Assembly: GCA_963969495.1 (NCBI GenBank)
Contig: OZ018322.1
Coordinates: forward strand, 155,784,848 to 155,848,847
DNA length: 64,000 nucleotides
Source of the DNA: Ceratothoa steindachneri
Taxonomy: Eukaryota > Arthropoda > Malacostraca > Isopoda > Cymothoidae
Direction: 5' to 3'
In this document: positions 55,488 to 64,000 of the stretch, piece by piece
Numbering within the stretch: the first letter of the stretch is position 1
Layout of the letters: each line of letters starts with the position of its first letter
Position numbers and translations under genes: made by a program
Notes under the pieces: generated by a model
What the model was told of the DNA's origin: nothing
Seen by the model: only the letters and a program-made list of their open reading frames with translations
The model's database searches: none

Positions 55488-56680
55488 GTCCACTCCAAGA
55501 GCAGACTCCACCAGGCATGCGAGACCGTGAGTTCGTCTGATCACGCGCGCTTACCTAAAGCACACCTTTCTGCTTCTATTTAGCAACACTACAGAATTAA
55601 CACAAAAACATCACACACTTGAAATCGCCAGATAACCTTTGATAACAGTTGAGAAGCAAGAATTATATCACTCTTATAATTCCTATTTGCAATCTTGGAA
55701 CCACTTGAACGAATTTAAATTTGGGCCGTGCAATTCACTGTCAGTCTAATCGGATATCATTGTTTCAGGAGAATCATTGCAATAAACTGCATAAATGGTC
55801 CTCTTTAATTACCCTTCGTTGTGGCTTTTCACTATAAATTAACGGAGAGAGTTAACCAATCCAAGGGTATATTTCCTCATGGGAATCATTTCGACAGATC
55901 GGGCGAAGGCGGAAAAAAAAGACTTACCACTTACGGATTTCTCTTTCTTTCCAAGCCTGAAGGATCAAAGTCATATTTCAAAGACCTATTTGGTTTTATT
56001 TCGACATTTTGAACTGGTCCATCGTGGTCGATAAAAATTAAGAGAGCCAGAAGTTTACTATTTTGGTATTTCCATTTCATTCTTTCTTTCCCATTATGAT
56101 TTTCATTCCATTTATTATTTGCTCTCTTGTTCAACCTGCCTCTCGCCCTAAAACAGAATACTTCCTTGGATTACAGTTAATATTTGAAAATATGTAAAAC
56201 AAAGAAACTAAACGGTTGGGAGCAAATATAAATTTGAATTAATGAAAGAATCGATTTAATTACACTTCAACACTACAATGCTTAAAATTTTAAAGGATGC
56301 TGTCATGTTATTGCTATTCAAAATTACTGGATGAATTACTAAAAAGGAAACTCAAGTTTACTCGACAGATTAAAATTAACGTAAGTGACAAGTTTGGTGA
56401 GAGTAATCAAACAGCTGATCGGTTCTGTCCTTCTACATTCCATCACTAAAATGCTATTACGCAAAACTTCATGGAAATTTTTCCCTTTCCGCCCCTGGTC
56501 ATTTCACTTTTATGACATCAAGGCTTCGTTCGTGAAATAAAGGTGGTAAGAAAAGAGAAGAATAATAACTAAGAAGAAAATAATGGGGGAAAACCTTAAG
56601 CCCAATGGAAGGATTCATGACGTCTTTCATGGCTGGGAGGAATATTTGAAAGTGCAGACCGACCGATATCTTCGTATAGT
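55485..56680. other. AT-rich spacer
   Basis: No coding similarity on either strand. Small open frames at 55821-56012 and 56134-55931 overlap on opposite strands and are not recognisable. Confidence 0.4.
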
Positions 56681-57446
56681 AGAAAACAAATAAAAGTATA
56701 AAAGAAGCAAAAATAGAAGAAAGAAAAATAGACGATTCAATAACAGATTTAAAATTTGTAGAACTCAAATCGAATATAGAGTAAAACGTTTCATCCTAGA
56801 ATTGCCATCTCTCGAATACAAGTTGGAACAAGACACCATTGCATGTATGCGCATGCCATTTCCGAGACCTCTTCTCATGTCTTACAAATTGTATAAATCC
56901 GTTTATTTCTTAGGAATAATGGAATTCCAAAGATGGAAGTCTATTCTGTTCAATATTCCTTTTAGGGAGAGCAGATAGAAGAGAAAATGCGATAAAGAGG
57001 ATTATAGCCTGAGTGTACAACCTGTTCGGATAAGAACAATAGACTATCAGGGGAGATATTGCAGAAAACAAATAAAAGTATAAAAGAAGCAAAAATAGAA
57101 GAAAGAAAAATAGACGATTCAATAACAGATTTAAAATTTGTAGAACTCAAATCGAATATAGAGTAAAACGTTTCATCCTAGAATTGCCATCTCTCGAATA
57201 CAAGTTGGAACAAGACACCATTGCATGTATGCGCATGCCATTTCCGAGACCTCTTCTCATGTCTTACAAATTGTATAAATCCGTTTATTTCTTAGGAATA
57301 ATGGAATTCCAAAGATGGAAGTCTATTCTGTTCAATATTCCTTTTAGGGAGAGCAGATAGAAGAGAAAATGCGATAAAGAGGATTATAGCCTGAGTGTAC
57401 AACCTGTTCGGATAAGAACAATAGACTATCAGGGGAGATATTGCAG
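56681..57446. repeat. 382-bp tandem duplication, two copies with no difference seen
   Basis: agaaaacaaataaaagtata starts at 56681 and again at 57063, and ggggagatattgcag ends both units. I noticed no base difference between the two copies while reading. The unit contains no recognised gene. Near identity means a very recent event or an assembly artefact. Confidence 0.93.
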
Positions 57447-59774
57447 TTGTTGGGCTCAGTTGCTCGTTCCCAGGAGGTATGCCAAGGCAAAATAAGCCCT
57501 GGCTCGTTCCGCTTCTATAACTCCAGAAGATACCCCTACTTTGACACCAAAAATGAATTATAAATTCAATGAATTACTCATTTTACTCACAGTTAGGACT
57601 TTTTAGGTATGGCATCTGGATAACCAACGGTGGGTAAACGCCAGCTATTTTAGATAAGGTCATAATATTCTGAAAGATGCGTCTAAGTATTCAAAAAAAT
57701 TACAAAATCCAAATTACGCTTATATTTTCTTTGCGTTCAAATCACTACCTCAGAAATTTAAGAAAAATGAGTATCAAATTTACTTATCTTAAGGTCTGTT
57801 ATTGATGCATAGATAATTTAGATATGCTTTAGGGGAAAAATTTATGAATATTTAATCATTTATTGGCTTTTATTTTATAGTTTTTCCTCGAGTAACAACT
57901 TATGTGTACCTTAGGGGGATGAAAAGGTTTTTTTTTCATAGAGCGAACTTGTTTCAAGATGGCTCTGCGCCATGTAGCAATACATCGATGGAATAAAATA
58001 ACAACTCCTCCTGGAAGCCTCCCTGCCTATCAGCAGAGGAAGAAATAACCTTCTACTTTCAGGAGCGCCATGACAGATTACATTCTCGCTCCATGTTTCG
58101 ATATATATCATACAACCTTATGCCTTCAACATTCCTGCATTTTTGTAACACTACGGTTGCAACCTGTTTGCCATGAAATACTGTCACAGTTATGTTTCCC
58201 CCTTCACCAAAAACGCCTCCTTCCAATTGTTGCTTAGTAAACTGTTACCGACTCCCGGCTTATTGGAATTCTTGTATTATAAATGTTCCTTATCAAAGAG
58301 TCCGCTGGATTAAGTTTAGTTCAAATACAATTGGGTATTTAAGATGCCACCTGAATTAAAGTTGTGTTGACAAAATACTAGCAGATACCACTTATCCACC
58401 TGCCTCACACATTGACCTTTCCTCGGTGGTAGTTACTGGGAAGGTCGATCTTTAAGGATCTATCCATTTTGCCTACAGTTCCCAGGTGCGTCATGCTCAT
58501 TTATTAGTAAGAGTTCTGTAGAAATGGGTGCTAACTCAATGCCTCTCCATCAAGGACACCCCTTAAACGAGCATAGGAAGAAAAGTAATCTTTTGAAAAC
58601 CTCAAGAGATTTACCGACCTCTTTCTTCATTGTTTGGGTCTATCCAGGCGTGGCACGAATGAGAAGATAGAAAAGGGATAAATAGAAAATGAACGGATAA
58701 AACAAGGTTAATGTGAAAGAAAAAAGTCAACAACACTAAAAGCTAAGCGAGTATTTGAAAGTTACAGGATTTATTTTGCGAAAGGCAAGAAATTGACTGC
58801 GCTTGAGCTAGGGGCAGCCCATATGGGTCACATTCAAAGAAAGATCATACGTCCTTGGGGAAATATTTTATACGAGTTTTACAATTGATTCGCATGGTTC
58901 TGTTGGAAAAGAAAGTTAAGCACTACCTAACTAATAAATTGAACAAAGGAGTTGAATTTTCATTATTTTAATTTGCCCCTTCATTGCTTTTCTATTTGTT
59001 TCATTGAGAAAAAGCCATTAATATGTCGCCATTTTATGCGGATCATTAACTAAACCCATTTCCCCATAAAGATATTTAATAATAAGAGAAAGCTGAACAA
59101 GCAAATGCTGAGAAATGTACGAAAAGCTCATTATATTCCTAAAACGTCTTTTATGGGGGTAATTGTGCAAATATGTCAAGCACTTATAAAGACAATCACG
59201 CGTGCATTGTTGGTAAAAAATTCCTGCCCTCTCATAAGAGTAATGGTGATTATGAGGGGAATAGGCAGATGTATCACCTTTCCCTCAGAACTTCTTTAAA
59301 TCTTACAAATTCACAAAATGTGCGTTAATTGTGATGCTAAGACCTATATGTGCTCGATGGTTGTCTAATAGGCTATTACATCGATAGACAAATTTCAGCA
59401 AATCAACATGCACACTTCAGATTTTGTACACATATTTGAGTACACATATTTCAAAGGTGGAAAAGGATTTTTGAGAAATATTTGGAACACCCCCTTTTTC
59501 AGCTCAAAATTTCATTGTTTAAAGTTTTTGAGCCAGAAAGATATACACCATCTGACTTTTTTTTTTTTGTTATAAGTGCTTCTAAATACATTATAGTTGA
59601 GTATAAACTTAATGATAATGACAAAAAAGTGAGGAGTTCAACTTTTATTATCTAACTGATACATACTATTTGCTAACTGATACATTAAAATCATCCTTTT
59701 TCTCAAACGATTGCATGAAGTCACCGGATTTTAGTACTGCCATAAACTTCCATAAACTTCGCCAAAAGCTTCCG
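57447..59774. other. Spacer without recognised features
   Basis: A minus-strand frame at 58111-57911 and a plus-strand frame at 59105-59299 have no similarity I know. No long repeat or microsatellite is seen. Confidence 0.4.
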
Positions 59775-61097
59775 TCACAATTCGCACACACCGCTCCACA
59801 GCTTAAGAATGACCTGGAGTGTCAATAGAGAAGGACTTGTCGACAATATTTTGCAGGTCCGCATTAGATAGATGCATTGTAAGTGTTGGCTCAAACCTGC
59901 ACGCCTCTTCAGGGGAAGTAGATCTGTTAGTGTCTTAGAAGTCTTATCTAATTTTGGTTGCCTGAAATCACGTATCTCTTCCTCATACACAGTAACTTGT
60001 CGGATCTTCTTGATTTTGTTAATAGCTAATTCCCTGTTATTCTGATCAACGTCTGCCAGCATTGCCAAGGGGACGTTATCAGGATGTGCCCAGTAGGAAT
60101 TCGCTTGGATTGTTTGCCATGCTATGGCTTTCCTGACAGGTTGGAGTATTTGCGGAAGATTGATCTGTTCCAGGAGATGTTTAGATCCCTCCGTGCATTT
60201 AGGAGAGAATTTGATGTGAAACCAGATAGGCCCATAATGACACACGACAAATTCTGTAATGATATACAAGTAAGCATTAGGTTTTTATGTTGCTACGTAA
60301 AGTCGACATATTCTGCTGGAAGTGGTGAGCCATCTTGCATGATATATTGGCCCTGGTTTCATATGTAGGAGATCATCGTCAATTATACCACTTCTAATAG
60401 CACTGGTAATTCTGTACAAGTAAGCTTGGTCTCGACTAAGCTCATTCACATCTACATCTTGAAGAAGAAGCTCCTTTCGCAATACTTTGAAAGCCATTTG
60501 CTGATACTAGTAGAGTTTAACAGGTAATTAAGACTTTACCAAGTGGTGATATCCATTGAGTTCTACGTTTTTGTTTGACCAATATATTTCTTGCACAGGT
60601 GCCTCAAAGGAAGCTCATTTAGATGCGAGTTGCAGATGATGCACTGTAAGGGACGATGTAATTGATATTCGAGCCCTCTTATGGATCCATTCCTGTAGCC
60701 GGTATTAGATGCCGTGCTCTCAGCTCCCACTGCCTTTATCTCATCTTTAATATCATTTTCAACTAGTCATTTCATCAGTCCGTCTGCAATACCCGCACAT
60801 GTTCCTCATTCGATAGTTCAGATGATCTAACTAGATAGTACCAAGTTCTCCTACAAGCACATAGTGATCTTGAATTTCTTTTGCTCCATACCCTTTTGTT
60901 CCCTTACTTCTCTTTAGTTAGTGTTGTCTCTCCTCCCATTCAAAAACAAAACAGTAATTTTCTTATTCATAAACATTCAGATTTGGTGAAATTTCTCTTA
61001 ACTTCAGTCCTGCCATCCACACTTTGTGATGGTCAATTATATAGGGGCGGTCTTCTGAATTTATAATGCCATAGTTAAATAGAGCTGCACTACTAAT

Positions 61098-61133
<36 letters not shown>

Positions 61134-61713
61134 TCTATTTGACACATAATAACGATCTGCCTCCATGGCATTTTTTGGTATTGGTATGATGTTGTTTTCT
61201 GTTCTCTAAAGACTTTCTTCCATTCATCATCAGAAATGTCCGAAGATGAGGTTTCTTCATACAAAGCTTCGTCTGAAATTAAAGTTTTCTCTTCCCTCTT
61301 CTCCTTTTGTGACTCTTCTTCTTATCTTCTTGCTGAATTCGATCTTTTCTGATTCTCATCTTTATAATCATTTGACTTGCTTTTACATCCACTCCTCCAA
61401 TTTTCATGTGACGTCTAGTTCTTTGGTCAATAAGGAATTCATGCTCTCAACGTGGCACTTTAATATTCTTTTCACACTTGCAATCCAAGAGCTCAGCACA
61501 CTGCCAGCATGCTATATCAAAAGGTTGACCCGATGATGAGATAAACTTCTTACTTTTAGTGACATTCCTTCCTTGTTTTGATACCACAGACGCTTCTTCA
61601 AAAAATCGAAACAATTTGGTTTTAACATTCTTGATCAGATGAACTGGAATACTGACTTTCGCCCAAATGTCACTAAGGGCCTCGGATACTTCAGGAATAA
61701 TATCTTTGTTCAT
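59775..61713 (-). pseudogene. Second transposase-like pseudogene (hAT-like superfamily, different family from 0.6-3.3 kb)
   Basis: Read on the minus strand from 61713. An N-terminal block IIPEVSEALSDIWAKVSIPV and FISSSGQPFDIACWQCAELL followed by CKCEK (cysteine motif). SSDISDDEWKKVF near 61.2 kb. A polyalanine tract and ALFNYGIINSEDRPYIIDHH near 61.0 kb. RPLQCIICNSHLNELPLRHL near 60.6 kb (family wording HANELPLRHL). MKPGPIYHARWLTTSSRICR near 60.3 kb. SPKCTEGSKHLLEQINLPQI and NNRELAINKIKKIRQ near 60.0-60.2 kb. These pieces follow the order of an arthropod protein family that I regard as transposase-derived. Stops and frameshifts separate them. The 5' end abuts the 3' tail of non-LTR B at 61.71 kb, so that element inserted next to or into it. 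Confidence 0.68.
61098..61130 (-). repeat. (AGC)n trinucleotide repeat encoding polyalanine
   Basis: About ten to eleven AGC units on the plus strand, read as GCT alanine codons on the minus strand inside the transposase-like pseudogene. The family normally has a small alanine-containing stretch here, so slippage has lengthened it. Confidence 0.88.
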
Positions 61714-64000
61714 TGGACATTGGACATAATAAAAGATGAAATATAGGTAGAATTAGAGAAAGAATAGTAAGAGACTAAAGTGGTTAAAGGGTGAGTTTAG
61801 AGAATAGATGATGTGTAGGAGACAGAATAAAAAGGCCCCTGGTGAAAGGGTAGCTCTGTCAATGTGTTAGTTTTATATGTTTTGGGGTTGTTTTTTCATT
61901 ATTTAATAAACTATAAATTATAAATTTACAGTTTATTCAATTAAATTAATCATGGTTAATTTAATTATTATTTTCGATCTTATTGATCTTTAGGCATTCA
62001 AGCCTATATTTTTGGCGAGGTTTTATTCCCGCTGTGAGTTTTTGAAAAAGTTTTATGATTATCATTTTAAATGAATTTAAATTGAATTTGAATAGTGAAT
62101 TTGGATACTTTGTTTGAGTTTTGCCCCCCAAATTTTAATTTGAGATTTAATATACTAAAGGAACCTGCGCATTACATTGGATGTTTTTTGTCAGTTTTGT
62201 CACGTGTATTTCGGAGTCACGTCATCGTCAGACTGTAATTTACTACTTTTGAATGGTCTTACTTGTCGGTCTACTTCGATTTCTAAGTGTGTACGAGAGA
62301 ATTCAGTGGTCAAGCGGGTGCCAATGGCTTGCCATATCCTCTTAGCTCTCTCGTGGAGCACCACGTTGATCGGAGATAATCCAACCGAGTCGTGGAGCTC
62401 CCTCTGTTGCTTATGTTCTCTTCTTCGGGTGTTTGTAATGAGTAGCACCGCTTTGTTCTGGATAACTTGAAGTTTCGCAATGTGGGTCTTGGCGCTCGCG
62501 TTCAACGGCACCGGGGGGTACAATAGTCTCGAGCGAATGCACGCATTGAATATTTTGAGTTTATTTGAGCGATTTAGGTCACCAAACCTATAAAACTCCC
62601 TCAAATCTCTCTTGCCATTCGCGACTGTTTGTTCGATATGACTCTTTTAGCCCCCTGTGGAGATTTTGAGTCCCAGGACCGTCCCTTCCAGGGAGTAGGG
62701 GAATATTTTCCCCTCTACCCGTATATCATTGAAGGTCTTGCGAAACATGGGAATTATTTTCAATTTTGGGGCATTGGTTGATATCTTCCATTTTCTCACG
62801 TAAGAGTTGATGTTAGATATCTCCCTAGCCTTGATTCTTGCCATAAATTCCCTGTGAACGTAAGCGGCAGTACAAATTTGCGATATATCGTCAGCGAACT
62901 GGACGTATATCGTACCTTCGGAGAGAGGTTGTGGAAAGGCGCGTGTATAAATGTTGTATATAAGGGGGCTGAGACAGCTTCCTTGTGGGACCCCTGATTC
63001 GAGCTCGAATTCGGGGCCTTTGTGTTCTCTGATTTTTATATATGCTCTCTTCTCCATTATGTAATCGCAAAGAATCCTTTTAAGAAGGATCTTAAGAAGG
63101 ATCTTAAATTGCGGGCCTCTCTTCCAAACCTTATCAAAAGCTTTTTAACATTGCGGAGCACCAGGTCGGCATGCCTTTTGCTTGCCTTGATGTTTGCAAG
63201 TTTTTCCTTAATAACGGCGAATGCCGTGTCAGTCCCTCTTTTCTTTCTGAAGCCGTGTTGTTGCTCGTTATGCAAGTTGGCTTCATCGAGAAAATATCTT
63301 CTCGATGACTTTGCCAGCAAATTCTAAGAGAGATATCGGCCGAAAGCTGGCAGGGCAGTCCGGGGGCTTTCCTGATTTGGGAATGAAGATCATCTTGGCC
63401 ACTTTCCACTGATCAAGAAAGTAGTCCGTGTTCAGAGCGGCATTCATGATGTTAAGAAGTCCACTCAGAACATTAGGCGGGGCCTTGATGAAATTCTCCC
63501 TGGTCAGCCCGTGGTACCCGGTGCTCTTTGACGAAAGGATTTTAGTGCAACGGAGAGCTCTTGGGCAGTTATTTTACTAACATAGCCCTCCATCACTCTT
63601 TCCTTTGACACACAATGATGAGGGGGAGTTTTTAAGTATTTGTGTGTTTAGCTGTTGGATTATGTCATTTTCAAAAACGATGTCATAATTGTTATTTTCT
63701 TCCGGGGTAATTTTAAAGATCGAAGACCAGAAAATCCTAAACATTTCCTCAATTTCTTTACCGTCATGTTTGAGTGTAATTTTTTTATGTGGGGGTTGTC
63801 CTTTTAATCGTTTATATGTCTGCTAAAATGTGCGTGAGTCTCTTTCTATGTCGAGTCCTTCAATCAGTATGTCCCATACCTGTATTTGTTGGTCCGTAAT
63901 TAGTGTCTGGAGTTCGTCTTTAATCTATCTTATTCTCTCTCTCGATTTCCCACAATTCGCGATATAAATAACATCAGCACCCTCTAAATTGGACAGGCCC
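61712..64000 (-). mobile_element. Non-LTR retrotransposon B, second copy, running off the window
   Basis: The minus-strand order is ORF2 (64000-62200), an untranslated region of about 460 bp (62196-61734) matching 23705-24147, and a tail of two gtccaat units at 61712-61725. The 5' part lies beyond the window. At the 3' end it adjoins the start of the transposase-like pseudogene. Confidence 0.88.
62200..64000 (-). pseudogene. Non-LTR element B ORF2 (RT), second copy, partial
   Basis: The RT is read in pieces: FxPISLxEF near 63.35 kb (the region reads CQLSADISLRICW in a shifted frame), then QQHGFRKKRGTDTAFAVIKE (63320-63057). The frame is lost within the next motif, where a short direct repeat aaggatcttaag has arisen. 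The frame 63057-62647 holds GPEFELESGVPQGSCLSPLI, continuing to IYVQFADDISQI with an intact FADD, and GTVLGLKISTGG. The frame 62604-62200 gives the C-terminus, with VIQNKAVLLITNTRRREHKQ and EIEVDRQVRPFKSSKLQ. It preserves the RT stretch that is deleted in the copy at 22.97 kb, so the two copies together show the ancestral layout. It still cannot be translated as one protein. Confidence 0.9.

Overview
This window is metazoan nuclear DNA, most likely from an arthropod and plausibly a copepod crustacean such as a sea louse. The taxon is an inference. It rests on several decayed Tc1/mariner transposases whose wording (for example SDEKIFTV followed by NKKNNRVV) resembles transposase families I know as abundant in salmon-louse sequences, on long (AT)n microsatellites, and on AT-rich spacers. 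I found no convincing host exon, tRNA, rRNA or CRISPR array in 64 kb. Essentially every recognisable coding signal belongs to a transposable element, and almost all of them carry stops, frameshifts or deletions.

Layout. 0.6-3.3 kb: a minus-strand hAT-like transposase pseudogene with a 594-bp internal tandem duplication. 3.8-6.3 kb: three minus-strand mariner fragments. 6.5-8.0 kb: a Penelope-like element (PLE) fragment interrupted by a mariner copy with clean TA target duplications. 7.96-8.8 kb: two MITE-like inverted-repeat elements. 9.5-10.9 kb: a near-complete Tc1/mariner-type element with matching termini. 11.4-12.1 kb: two mariner halves in opposite orientation. 12.2-13.0 kb: AT microsatellites and dispersed repeat R. 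13.5-18.5 kb: non-LTR retrotransposon A (zinc-knuckle ORF1, endonuclease/reverse transcriptase ORF2). 19.2-21 kb: an inverted ORF1 fragment and a PLE with an intact YVDD. 21-24.2 kb: non-LTR B. 24.4-28 kb: non-LTR C, whose ORF1 is fused by deletion to its ORF2. 28-30.1 kb: a composite of repeat R, AT tracts, PLE 3' ends, hammerhead-like motifs and a large inverted repeat. 30.5-31.5 kb: the remnant of a non-LTR 3' end.

31.5-34.4 kb: a Tigger/pogo transposase split by about 1.1 kb of foreign DNA. 36.5-38.6 kb: an L2-like non-LTR with an (ATT)n tail. 38.7-40.6 kb: repeat R and another non-LTR ORF2 fragment. 40.6-43.9 kb: zinc-knuckle ORF1 remains, a pyrimidine-rich open frame and an RTE-type RT tail. 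44-46.3 kb: two Tc1-like copies and a mariner fragment. 48.9-51.7 kb: a GC-richer island of several imperfect tandem repeats. 52.4-53.5 kb: a mariner-type transposase. 53.5-55.3 kb: a PLE with RT, GIY-YIG and a hammerhead-like motif, bounded by AT tracts. 55.3-55.5 kb: an 88-bp palindrome. 56.7-57.4 kb: an apparently identical 382-bp tandem duplication. 59.8-61.7 kb: a second transposase-like pseudogene with a polyalanine-coding repeat. 61.7-64 kb: a second copy of non-LTR B, running off the window end.

The genes do not form a pathway. What they share is a history of nested insertion. The most interesting theme is the repeated association of PLE 3' ends, hammerhead-like CTGANGA-hairpin-GAAA motifs, repeat R and (AT)n arrays.
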